14,659 nucleotides of DNA from the NCBI GenBank assembly GCA_018398765.1, contig JAHBMJ010002934.1:1-14659 (forward strand). Reading direction: 5' to 3'. The DNA comes from Chromera velia. Taxonomy: Eukaryota > Sar > Chromeraceae. The notes under the pieces are model-generated. The model saw only the letters and a program-made list of their open reading frames with translations. It had not been told where the DNA came from and did no database searches. Both the position numbers and the translations under genes were made by a program. The number at the start of each line of letters is the position of its first letter. Position 1 is the stretch's first letter. This document shows, piece by piece, positions 1 through 8,655 of the stretch.

Positions 1-288
1 CCTCTGCGGGAGTATTTGGCTGGCCTGCCGGGGGCTCGGGGAGGGGTGGAAGTTCAAGGAACGGGAGGGAGGGGGGGAGAGGCAGAAGGGGGGGGAGGGG
101 GGGCGCCTGGTAAGGTGCGGTCAGAGGGGGGAGTAATAGCGGGGAGGGGAACTGAAGGTGATGAGAAGCTCCAGAAAAGGGGGCTAGAAAGGGAGACAGG
201 GAATTGGCACTGTGTGTCTAATCATCTCTCGATCTGTCTGAGGTACAGAATTAAAGGTTCTCATGGCATCTGGATTCTGGAAAATTAG
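1..288. other. G-rich stretch at the window edge
   Basis: Strongly purine/G-rich on the plus strand, with several runs of four to eight G at 61-110 that could form a G-quadruplex. A plus-strand open frame here is glycine-rich low complexity, which I do not call a gene. Composition changes abruptly to AT-rich after about 288. Confidence 0.6.
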
Positions 289-1826
289 CTATAGATCGAT
301 AAAAAATTGTTGTTGAGATATGACATTAAGTACGAATACATTAAAACTATCAATTTACCTAAATTTACCTCCCTGACACTACAAGCTACTTAAAAATTTT
401 TTTGCTCTGCATATAGGTAATCCGGTGCACCATTATGCACCATTTATAGTCCACCATGCATATATGTTTATACGAATCAACGGCGAATTCAACGCTAGTA
501 GTCACCCTATATAGTCACCCTGTCTGCACCAGGCTTATGTTATACTAAATGTTATACAACAGTCTAGGTTCCTAGGGCTCGTTATAGCTTGCTAGACAAC
601 AATTTACTATTTTCATGATTTAAAAATATATCTATTAGTTAAATCCCCTAGTATGAATACGGATCATGCAGGGAGGTTTAGTGCCATTTTTTTTAACACC
701 ATTGTACACCATTGTAACCTAGATTCATCATCATCATCATCATCATACGCTATCGCTATCGGCCCATAATAGGCGTCTAGCGTTCGGCAAGTCACAACAC
801 GCAAGGCAGATTATTAAATGATGGACCCTTCTTTTGCAACCTTTGACAAATAGCTTAACAGCTGCATTTTTTCTCAAACTCTTCCACTTCTGGCAGGGCG
901 TGCTTGCACATGAGCGAGGCTGCTTCATGTGATGTTGACTGCTAGCCATGCCATGCCACCTCATAACGCCATCCATTGTGACCTAGATTGTGACAGCTAT
1001 AGTGCATTGAAATGTATTGTTATGATCGATTCAGATTAATTCAGATCGAAGGTTTTGTATAAATGTTTTTCTTTAGTCATGATTCAGATGTAGTGCATGT
1101 CTCAGGATATCTGAATCTAGGTCTGAATACAGTATATGAATTAATAACTTTGATCGATCAACGACGATCATCGAGGTTTTTGAATAGCTAGCTAGATGAA
1201 TAGTCAGATCCTACATGTTTATTAAATGTTATGCTATGCTATCACCTCGGGGGGCAGCTCAACTTTGCTCCGGCCAGGCTTTCAAAATTGCTGAGATGAA
1301 CTGAGAAGCCTTGAGATCGCACGTACCCACATATCATCTTTTTTCTTTTATCCCCCGACTCGGTTTGCCTCCCCATTTTTTTGCGCGCACACAATGCACG
1401 GGGAAAAGTGCCCCTCATGTATAACTCGCATGGAGCTGCGATCCCCGGGACATCGCACGCTCATACGTGCCCCTCAAGTGATCCACTCGCACGGAGTTGT
1501 ATAGAGTTATATAATATATAACTCGCGCGCGCAGTCCCGAAAAGCATATTTTGCGTACATTGCCGTGGCCCCCGCCACTCGCCCATCCCTTCAACACATA
1601 TATACCCCAGCCTCTGATGGTATAGCCTAGGCGCTACACATATATAGCGCATGCTAACATAAATATTAGAGTACTTTACGCATTAATTTATATAACAACA
1701 CATTAAAACATACAATATTTAAATTATCTACCTGCATTGAAGTATATTAAATAATGATGTATACTGTTTTTGTACAAAGAACTTTAGTTTTTTTTTCTCA
1801 TGCAGAGGCTACCAACTTTATAAATT
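289..1826. other. AT-rich 3' flank of gene A without genes
   Basis: AT-rich sequence with many TAGCTAG and GATCGAT motifs, repeated CACCATT words (420-455, 680-715) and an imperfect direct repeat with 59-bp spacing starting at 1408 and 1467 (GTGCCCCTCA and a diverged CACTCGCACGGAG part). No splice-bounded exon, RNA gene or terminal inverted repeat was recognised. Gene A transcripts should end in its right part, but no AATAAA-type signal stands out. Confidence 0.7.
725..746. repeat. (CAT)n microsatellite
   Basis: About seven TCA/CAT units in the AT-rich 3' flank. Confidence 0.9.
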
Positions 1827-4800
1827 TCACTCATCTATTGCATTTGTGCCTTCTTCCTCCTCTTCTGGCTCCGTGTACTCATAAATTGTTTCCCGCAGCT
1901 TCCCTTGATCAGCCGTTTCTTCCTGCACTTTCTGAATAGATGCCGCAAAGGCTCTCTGACCCTCCACTGTTTCGCACCCGGCCTGTGCGTCTAGGGAAAG
2001 AGTGAACAGGTAGGGCAAGGACCCTGGAAGAACGGCGTCGATAAAGGCTCTGAGGCCTGCTGCCGTGATTCGGTTTTTGTCCAAGTCGAGAGTCCTCAGC
2101 TCTGGACAGAAGTTCACACGGAAACCGAATCCCAAAATCCTCATCCCTTCATCGTCGATACCGCACTCAACCAGACGGATACTGGTCAAATTTCGGAGTT
2201 TGCCGGCTGCAAAGCAGGCGGATAGTGAGAGGACCCCCCTTTGACTCAACCGCATCCCAACGTCAATTCGCAATTCGTCCAAGCCCGGCAGACCCTCCTC
2301 GCTGGCCTCTATGCCCTCCATCAACCAATCTGCTGATGCAGGAGCGATCTGCAAAACTGACTCGGACTCATTTAGGGGACAGGTAGAACGTTCGCTTCCC
2401 CCATACAAGATGCAGAGGCGGCTCAGATTATTTGGCAACCTCCCCTCTCTGACAACCTGACCCAGTGTCTGCATGCCCCTCTCTCCTAGATCAGGCAAGA
2501 TAGCTTCTTCCAACTTCGGCAGCTTCCCTGACCCCAGAGCATCAGCCACCGACTGCCCCCCCTCACCCCCCGGCTTGAGATCAAACATCAGGAGATTGGT
2601 CAGGTTCGGCAGACCTTTATCGGCCTCTGTGGCCACGATTGACCCCATCAACGCCTCCACCCCCTCCCTTCCTAGAGCCGGGTTGCAAGAGAGATTCAGA
2701 CGCGTGATTCTGCGGAGCTCACCGCGTCCGACAGCCTCTGCGAGCTCAATCAACGAGTCATCCTTCAGCGATGTATCATACAGACAGAGCTGGGGCTGTG
2801 AAAGGAAAGAAAGTTTTTTGCTGTCAATACAACTGGCCAGCGCTCGCACCCCCTCCCGCTGAATGCTCCCACCCTCCAGATCGATTCGGGCTCTGTGTGG
2901 AAGGCCTCTCTCACTCTCCAAAATTGCAAACACAAGAGAGTCTGCCGCAATTCGTTTTTTCCCGTCATTGCCTTCACCTGCCCCCTCTCGCTTCTCTATC
3001 CCCACTTCTATCGATCTCGAAAAGGGACTTCGACGGAGACACGGCAGCAGTCTATTCTCTCTGATCACCTCAGACAACACCCTCATACCCTCTTCCCCCA
3101 ATTCCAAGGACGGACTGCCCATTTCCTTCAACGATGGAACCTTCTCGGAAGACCCGATGAAGGCAGCCAAAGCAACTCCTCCAGCCCCCTCACCCGCCTC
3201 TGTCCCACTCACGTCTAGTTCAACTAAATTCGGCAGCCCTCTATCAGACGTTATGATGGAGTTCGAAAACACCTCCCATGCCTCTGTATCAATCCCGTCG
3301 TTGTCACTCAGATCGAGAACTTCAACCTTCTCAAATGCACCAACCCTCACTGCCTCTGCAAGGGTCTTCACCCCATCACTCGTGAGATCTGTTGAATTCA
3401 TCACAATCTCACGGAGCCCCCCCAACTTCCCATTCAACAACGCATTTCCGAGGATCACTGCTCCCTGCCCTGCTTTCGTCTCTGCCACTTTCAGCTGCCT
3501 CAACTTCGACTGGCTCTCAACAAGCGAGCTGATGAGGGCCTCCATCCCCTCTTTGCCGAAGGGATTGTCGTTCAGATTCAGACACACAAGGGATGACAGA
3601 GTGCCTGCCCTGACTGCCTCTGCCAACATCACAACGTCACGATCGGACAGACGAATACAGCACAGAGAGAGGTCAGACAGCAGAGGGCACCTCTCTGCCC
3701 TGAGTGAACGGAGAAACACACTCTTCCCGTCCTCCTGCACCTGTGTATCATCCGTCTCTTCCCCTACCAATGCGAGCCTCTGAAGAAACCGCATGCACCG
3801 ACCCCCACTGATCCCTTCACCCAACAACCGGACCCCCCCGTTTGTCGGACGCCTGAGGGTCAAATCGAGTCTCTCAAAGGGAGGGGGGGCTGTGGGGGGA
3901 GCCCTGGCGACTGCGGCCACGAAGGCATCGATTCGGTCTTCTTCGATTCGCAAATTCAACGCACGTACGGCGGGATATCTCCCTGTACCCATTGCCGCCA
4001 CCCTTTCGTGCCCTAGCGACTTTAAATTCAACGACACCCACTCCAGAGGGGGGCTCTCTGGGATTGCAGTGGCATCCAAGAGTGCCTCTGCGGGACCCCC
4101 CGCAGGCACAGGGTGGGTCTCGGAAAGGTCTAGGCGTCTAAGGGAGGGCACGTATTCTCGTCGCAAACAATTTGAAAACGCCCTAACCCCTGTGGCGCCT
4201 CCCCTGTTTCCTTGGAGGTCTAGGGTCTGTAGACAGGGAAGCCCTTTTTCTTCTAAGATTTCCCCAACGTCTGCGAGCCTCAGCGCGCACCCTGCCATAC
4301 GAAGCGTGACAAGGCGGGGGAGGCAGGAGACGCAGAGAACTCGGTCGAGAAGTGTGAAGCCCTCTCTGCCGATGATGGGATTTCGTGAGAGATTTAGACT
4401 CTCTACCTGCAGGGGTGTCTCTGCAACTGGATACAGATGGCGGAATTGTGTCAAGGTTCCCGCACCTGAGAGGATGTCTTCAGGCATTCGGTCTTTGAAG
4501 GCATCACAGACGAATGCGGGTGAGCCGACGTCAACGAAGAAAAGAGGTTCTTCGGTCTTTTCCTGTGTGTCCTTCTTTCTTTGTTCGCTGTATGCGAAGA
4601 CGAGGGCCGACAAGAAATTCTTTGCGGTGTCTGAGAGGGGGTGTGTGGGGACGCCTGGCGCTTTAAACTTCTCTGCAAAAGCTGTGGGAAGGGCCGCCCA
4701 GAAGATGCCCTCACAGAGGTATTTGAAGGCCATCTGGTCGAGTTTTGTGTCCTCAAGATCTAGAGCCTTCAGGAAGGCTGCGTGCCCAAACCGAAGCCCA

Positions 4801-4840
4801 TCAGCCACAGCCCCAATTCCCTCTGCTCCGAGAGGGTTCC
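1827..4840 (-). CDS. Gene A terminal exon: LRR array and acidic C-terminus
   Basis: This 3014-nt exon starts with two bases completing a Gly codon and ends at TGA (1827-1829). It encodes about 1004 residues, roughly 163-1166 of the predicted protein. Repeats follow the ribonuclease-inhibitor/NLRC pattern LxxLxLxxNxLGxEGxxAL, for example NPLGAEG at the exon start, LNLSRNPIIGREG near 310, LNLNDNPFGKEG near 580, LNLSCNPALGREG near 875 and LDLDKNRITAAG near 1095. Several repeats are divergent. Residues near 215-300 interrupt the array with a non-LRR island rich in K, E and D. The last residues include TEPEEEEEG, an acidic tail. The GTG at 4808 that would open the 993-codon frame is an internal valine: the frame runs upstream without a stop, and the LRR consensus continues back to the acceptor CTCTGCAG ending at 4841. 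A conserved long exon without stops makes a pseudogene unlikely. Confidence 0.95.
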
Positions 4841-6455
4841 CTGCAGAGAACAGAAGGATGGAAGCGACAGTGAGTGAGTGAGTGACCGGTGGAAATGGAG
4901 AGAACAGGCAAAGTATTGACAGACATGCACGTAGCGTGGGGGTATCCAGTGAGATATGGAGCCGGAAAGGAAAAAAGAAAAGAAAGAAGAACAGAAAGAG
5001 AAAAATAAGAACAAGAAGAAAAACAAGAAGAAGAAGAAAGAGGTGAAGAGCTTAGTCGGAGGTTGTGGAACGTTCTCTTTGCTTCCATCCTTTTTGTGTC
5101 ATCCTCTTGCGTCCAAATGAGTCTTCTTGAATCATGCACTGTCCGCCTGCGACCGTCCGTTCTTTCGGCCGTCTAAGGTACAAAATGTCAGTTTCCTCCT
5201 TCTGACTCACTCGCCCAACAATTACGCATGCACCCCCGCACCCCCCATGCATGCACTTGCAAGGTACCGACCTTTCAATTGGAGGCTTTCAAGAGAGTAG
5301 AGGAGACGGGGAATGAGGGACCATGCTTCCTCGGGACCCATGGAGGCGTCTGCATGCGTGCATGCATGACATAGTAATATGTACAACATGCACGCATATG
5401 GAATGAAGAGCACACGTACATTCACACGGGGATAGAGAAAAATTCAACTCAGAGTCTGCGCGGCGAAAGTGCACAACACATACACATGCGTAATTGCTTC
5501 TTCTGAAATCAAGTCGGAAAGTGTGACAAGAAGCAGAAAGACTCCAGAGAGAGACCAGATGGAATTTCTTTTTTTGTACGACCTCATGCACACCTGTTGG
5601 AGTGGACGGATTCACTTCTCTTTTCTGTCTGCGGCATCTCCAGCCGCTGAACCAAACCCCTTTCTTGCTTGCTCACCTGCCACGGCAAGACGCTTCAAAC
5701 AGGGCACGTCGTCGCCCTTCCCGTGTGCTCTGGCGAGGTTCAGTCGGTCTATAAAGTCAAGGAAGATGGGGAAGTCTGATCCCTTTGTGACGACAGAATC
5801 TGCAGACACATGCACAAGTTGGCGTGTGATGTGTGCCTCTATGTTTGTCTGTTTTTTTGTGCCTGTGCGTGTGTATGTGTGTATGTGGTTCGGGGGCGAA
5901 GTCAGAGACATAGACCGCCTTGCCACTAATTGAGGTTTCCGAGGGCACCTGCCACCTTTCCTTCGATCAGAGCCCGATCGATCGATCGAATGTAAAAAGA
6001 ATGACCACCACGGCCTGATAGACCATTCTGACAAAAAATTTCCGAGAGGATGAACGATGCAATTGATTTACACTGACCCTGTGCCAGGCCACTAGTATGT
6101 ACACATCAACCCACACCAGGCCACTAGTATGTACACATCAACCCACACCATGCAAGCGAATGCATTTGCAACATCCCTGACTGACTGACCAATCCTTATC
6201 CCCTCTATTGAAGAAGGGAAGAGGTCCAGCAGGAGACGAAAATCCTTCCCGGAGAGGCCGCTTGATCCTGAAAAAAAAAAACATAATCAGTCAGTCATGC
6301 AGAGATGCATTGGAAAGAAAGGGAAGAAACAAGGAAGGAAGGAAGGAAGGGAGGGAGGGAGGGAGGGAGGAAGAAAGAAAGAAAGAAAGTAAGAAAGAAA
6401 GAAAGAAAGCAAGCAAGCAAGCAAGCAAGAAAGAAAGAAAGAAAGAAAGAAAGAA

Positions 6456-6503
<48 letters not shown>

Positions 6504-7613
6504 AAAAGGACACCATGGGACAGGGAAACTTATTTGGATGGCTATGTTGAACAACTAATGGAGGGACTTCATTGAATTATTTTCTGAAACGGAATTCAAT
6601 GATCAGAGGAGGGGGAGGGAGCCTGTAGGAATTAACAGACAGCGTCCCCATCTGCTGACGGACCTGAGAAGTCGATGAACCGTAGAGGAACGACAGGAGC
6701 TCGACACTGTAGACAGACAGGAAAGAAAGAAGGAAACGATTTGTGCACATCAACACACATCCATCCAGAGATGTGTTTCACATCATACTTTGTTCTGACT
6801 GAAAAAGTGCCAACACACTTAGACAAACACCGATCTAAAACAAGCAGCCGAAAGCAGAGGGGGAGATGGACCTGACTGTCTTCTCCCAGCACACCCTCGC
6901 CCTCCTCTTCATTCCCCTGTTGTCAACTCAAAATCGAGTGAGTGACTCATCGCTGGGGGGGCATTCGCTTTCTTCAATCGATCAATTAAGTCAAATTGAC
7001 TTCATTCCGCATGTGCATGCAAAAACGAATGGACATTTAGGAGTTGCGTATCCACACTTCCACATCTTTCCCCTGCATCTCATGCAAGAATCAGTAAATG
7101 CCCAATCGAAATGAGACAGACAGGCAGGCCTACCTTCTTGATCATGTACAGGCTCAGCCAGGCCATCCCGAATGAATCCCTGTTGTTTGCAAGGTCCGAG
7201 AGTGTCTGCATGCAATGAGAGCATGCGAGGGATTGATGAGAGGACATGCTGCGAGAAACTGCGAATGAAGAAACGAAGAGCAAAGAAAGGGAGTCTGTCT
7301 GAGGGAATTCGAAACACATTTGTAAACTCTGGTCTATCGTGCAGAACGGGAACCATGCGTGCGTGATGGGGTCAACTTACTTCATCCTGTATATATTGAT
7401 CCATTCTTCTGCGTACAAAGAATAATCCAAGTGGCCCAGGACGAACTTGAGACAGGCATTTGAGGTCCGCTGTCCGGGACAGGAATGGACGCGATGCAAG
7501 TATATGTGTGCGTTCTGTTTGCATGCAGCCAATCGAATCCCTGTGGACCGCACGAAAACAAAATCAAAACCTACTTCGCAGAGCAAATGCATCAACTCAG
7601 GCTGACCTGACAT
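1827..7613 (-). CDS. Gene A: seven-exon LRR (ribonuclease-inhibitor-like) protein, whole gene model
   Basis: Proposed exons in transcript order: 7613-7575, 7469-7381, 7248-7134, 6706-6664, 6267-6190, 5799-5677 and 4840-1827. Lengths are 39, 89, 115, 43, 78, 123 and 3014 nt, summing to 3501 nt, or 1166 codons plus stop. Intron phases are 0, 2, 0, 1, 1, 1, and every junction keeps the frame. Donors are GTAGGT, GTAAGT, GTAGGC, GTCCGT (weak), GTCAGT and GTGAGC; every acceptor ends in AG. The product has about 90 N-terminal residues of unrecognised, probably helical character, then LRRs to the C-terminus and an acidic tail. LRRs of this class form a curved solenoid used for protein binding, and no catalytic motif is visible. 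No signal peptide or membrane segment is evident, so a cytosolic or nuclear place is inferred. The ATG at 7613 is the first in-frame Met of its exon, with G at -3. A further 5' exon spliced at 7606 or 7627 remains possible. Confidence 0.8.
4841..5676 (-). other. Gene A intron 6 (836 bp)
   Basis: A phase-1 intron from GTGAGC to TTCTCTGCAG. On the minus strand the 3' part is strongly pyrimidine-rich (about 4970-5045), and several TGCATGC sites lie near 5226-5365. No coding segment recognised. The open frames here are low-complexity products of the pyrimidine tract. Confidence 0.85.
5677..5799 (-). CDS. Gene A exon 6 (LRR)
   Basis: A 123-nt exon between acceptor GTCTGCAG (ending at 5800) and donor GTGAGC (starting at 5676), phase 1 at both ends. 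It encodes a segment ending VPCLKRLAVA. Joined to the next exon it gives CLKRLAVAGNPLGAEG, a canonical LRR split by the intron exactly between its beta strand and the Asn. That reconstruction is the best evidence for the spliced gene. The first part, with PIFLDFIDRLNLARAHG, fits the variable helical half of a repeat. Confidence 0.9.
5800..6189 (-). other. Gene A intron 5 (390 bp)
   Basis: A phase-1 intron from GTCAGT to GTCTGCAG. It contains a perfect 32-bp tandem duplication at 6084-6150 and a GATCGATCGATCGA run near 5975-5990. Nothing coding is seen. Confidence 0.75.
6084..6150. repeat. Perfect 32-bp tandem duplication
   Basis: The segment containing CACTAGTATGTACACATCAA occurs twice, 32 bp apart, inside gene A intron 5. 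Confidence 0.95.
6190..6267 (-). CDS. Gene A exon 5 (LRR)
   Basis: A 78-nt exon directly after a textbook acceptor (an unbroken T tract then CAG, ending at 6268). The donor is GTCAGT at 6189-6184. Phase is 1 at both ends. It encodes GLSGKDFRLLLDLFPSSIEG, matching the LRR helix followed by the start of the next beta strand. Of the other two frames, one contains a stop and the other is open but not LRR-like. Joined to exon 6 the split codon is GAT (Asp). Confidence 0.88.
6268..6663 (-). other. Gene A intron 4 (396 bp), mostly microsatellite
   Basis: About half of this intron is the tetranucleotide tract at 6312-6507, which reads as pyrimidine on the transcribed strand. It ends with an unusually long T run and CAG. 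Confidence 0.75.
6312..6507. repeat. Mosaic tetranucleotide microsatellite
   Basis: Successive blocks of GGAA, GGGA, GAAA, CAAG (about five copies near 6405-6427) and GAAA again, all in tetranucleotide register with one break. It sits in gene A intron 4. Confidence 0.95.
6664..6706 (-). CDS. Gene A exon 4 (short, LRR beta strand)
   Basis: A 43-nt exon after a strong pyrimidine tract and CTACAG (acceptor at 6712-6707). Read in phase 0 it gives CRAPVVPLRFIDFS, and with exon 5 it forms PLRFIDFSGSSGLSGKDF, a recognisable LRR strand and turn. The donor GTCCGT is weak, which is the least certain splice site in the model. Another frame of the same exon (VELLSFLYGSSTSQ) is also open but breaks phase with exons 3 and 5. 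Confidence 0.7.
6707..7133 (-). other. Gene A intron 3 (427 bp)
   Basis: Phase 0, from GTAGGC to a pyrimidine-rich acceptor TGTCTACAG. No further exon with an LRR pattern and matching phase was found inside. Confidence 0.7.
7134..7248 (-). CDS. Gene A exon 3
   Basis: A 115-nt exon, phase 2 in and phase 0 out. The acceptor is CTCGCAG ending at 7249 and the donor GTAGGC starts at 7133. It encodes a likely helical segment including LSDLANNRDSF and MAWLSLYMIKK. A nearer acceptor at 7206 gives the same frame for the second half but would break phase with exon 2, so the longer exon is preferred. It resembles exon 3 of the upstream partial copy, which shares the pattern LAxLxxRxx...LSL. Confidence 0.75.
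7381..7469 (-). CDS. Gene A exon 2
   Basis: An 89-nt exon from acceptor CCGGACAG (ending at 7470) to a consensus GTAAGT donor starting at 7380. Phase is 0 in and 2 out. It encodes RTSNACLKFVLGHLDYSLY and then AEEWINIYRM. The pattern is amphipathic helix. No family is recognised. Confidence 0.8.
7575..7613 (-). CDS. Gene A exon 1 (proposed start codon)
   Basis: The ATG at 7613-7611 opens MSGQPELMHLLCE, ending in phase 0 at donor GTAGGT (starting at 7574). The same frame is open upstream to at least 7670. The exon could therefore instead begin at one of two AG acceptors, after 7607 or after 7628 (the latter preceded by a good pyrimidine tract), if an upstream exon exists. The related exon at 8345-8379 starts right after an AG at the equivalent point, which keeps that alternative open. 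Confidence 0.6.
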
Positions 7614-7719
7614 GACGGCCCCAGGCGCTGGAAGAAGACAAGCAGACCCTCCTCTCTGTTTTGATTCCTGCACGCCTCTGCTTCTTCCGATTCATCGGAC
7701 AGCCCCTCTTCTTCTTTCT

Positions 7720-8379
7720 TTACTTTCTTGTGGGACTCCACGAAGTTTTGCTCCTCTGAGCTATCTTTTCTCGTGGCATCAGGTTCCGAAACACCCACTG
7801 GGGCTCCTCCCACCCGCAATTCTGCTGGGGCTCCTCCCACCCGCAATTCTGCAGGAAGACGTGCAATGAAAGAATCTTCTCAGTTGGAAGGTTCGATCGA
7901 TCTCTCAGTACTGCCAGAGAGTCATCACTGCTACACCACTCGATTTTCACTTTCTTGTGTATGAATGGACTGTAATCGATGAGAGCGCACGCTTCTCTGT
8001 GGTGAGCGGAAAAGCAAATGGTGGAACATCCAGGTCAGGCAATTCCGTGCATGCATTTGTGTCCCGAATCCATCGTCATCACGGAGAGACTTCAAAGCTC
8101 CAAACGCTTCCGTTCACTGACCCCATCCCTGCAACTGATGAGCAGAACCATCGCCTTCCTTACGTACCTCCTTCCTCCTGAGTCACAGGATCGGGGCACT
8201 GCTCTGACATCAGGCTCCTGTCTGCTAGTGATGCATGCAGAAGGGCGAACTTTCCTTGTTTCAATGATTGCCTGCTCTAATTGTCAAGGGAACAGACAGA
8301 GGCCACACACAGGTCTGGGAGATATGTACGTAACATGTACATACGGCTTGCTTCAGCAGCTCAATCAACTCAGATGGAC
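7720..8379 (-). pseudogene. Partial tandem copy of gene A exons 1-3
   Basis: Three exon-like segments sit just upstream of gene A. At 8379-8345 (35 nt, donor GTATGT) is GPSELIELLKQA, like gene A GQPELMHLLCE. At 8276-8164 (113 nt, donor GTAAGG) the segment includes KFALLHASLADRSL. At 7969-7720 the segment begins PFIHKKVKIEW and contains SLAVLRDRSN and ILSLHVFLQNC. Known phases match gene A exactly: exon 1 out 0, exon 2 in 0 and out 2, exon 3 in 2. Where gene A exon 3 has its donor, this copy reads on through a 27-bp tandem repeat to TAA at 7722-7720. No start ATG is visible; an in-frame TGA lies directly before the first segment. I read it as a truncated duplicate, probably non-functional. It could instead be a short gene with an unseen 5' exon, or extra 5' exons of gene A, but every plausible donor here leaves phase 2, which conflicts with gene A exon 1. 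Confidence 0.55.
7800..7853. repeat. 27-bp tandem duplication (2 copies)
   Basis: Copies at 7800-7826 and 7827-7853 differ only at the last base. The length is a multiple of three, so it duplicates nine codons in the third exon of the partial copy (QNCGWEEPQ twice). Two minus frames and one plus frame are open across it, so openness alone does not identify the coding frame. Confidence 0.9.
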
Positions 8380-8523
8380 CTCAGTGCTTGGCTACCATCG
8401 AAGCCAAGCTGAATGCGGGCTTAATTGGCATGCCTGCGTACGTGTTCGCGACGGCTTGGGGGATAGTACGGCGGCGGTGCAAGCTAGGCCGGTTGAGCGA
8501 GTCAAAAAGTACCGAGCGCCTTG

Positions 8524-8528
8524 AAAAA
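8524..8528 (-). terminator. Pol III T5 terminator of the tRNA
   Basis: Two bases beyond the acceptor stem the minus strand carries TTTTT, the simple RNA polymerase III termination signal. It supports the tRNA as a transcription unit. Confidence 0.8.
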
Positions 8529-8530
8529 CT

Positions 8531-8655
8531 GCCGGCACCGGGATTCGAACCCGGGACCTTGTAGGTTGACTCTTCGAAGCGGCAGACTGGCCACATCTTC
8601 TTCCTCTCCAAGTTTGTCAATGAAAGTACGCGCTCTACCACTGAGCTATGCCGGC
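8531..8655 (-). tRNA. Intron-containing tRNA gene, isotype uncertain
   Basis: The ends form a perfect 7-bp acceptor stem (GCCGGCA with TGCCGGC), followed by A as discriminator. The D arm, TAGCTCAGTGGTAGAGC, contains a consensus A box. The T arm, CCGGG-TTCGAAT-CCCGG, is perfect and contains a consensus B box (GGTTCGAATCC). The gene is 125 nt, about 52 nt longer than a mature tRNA, with the excess in the anticodon region, where eukaryotic tRNA introns sit. Within the insert TTGAC can pair with GTCAA near the two ends. With canonical spacing the 5' anticodon stem is CGTAC and the anticodon reads UCA; shifting by one or two gives CAU (Met), but then the stem fits worse. The 3' stem half is CTACA, so only three central pairs form. 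It is either an unusual tRNA or a decayed one with intact Pol III signals. Confidence 0.8.

Noticed and set aside
16-288. Plus-strand 90-codon frame
   Set aside because: Gly-rich low complexity from G-rich DNA, with no splice or family support.
4806-4808. GTG as the start codon of the LRR protein
   Set aside because: GTG starts are not expected in a nuclear eukaryotic gene, and the LRR consensus continues upstream in frame to a splice acceptor.
2863-4881. Long plus-strand open frames (306 and 362 codons) opposite the LRR exon
   Set aside because: They are antisense shadows of a clearly coding LRR exon, are Ser/Pro/Arg-rich and show no domain. Codon bias of the sense strand explains the lack of stops.
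6208-6558. Lys/Glu/Arg or Phe/Ser-rich open frames
   Set aside because: They are translations of the tetranucleotide microsatellite.
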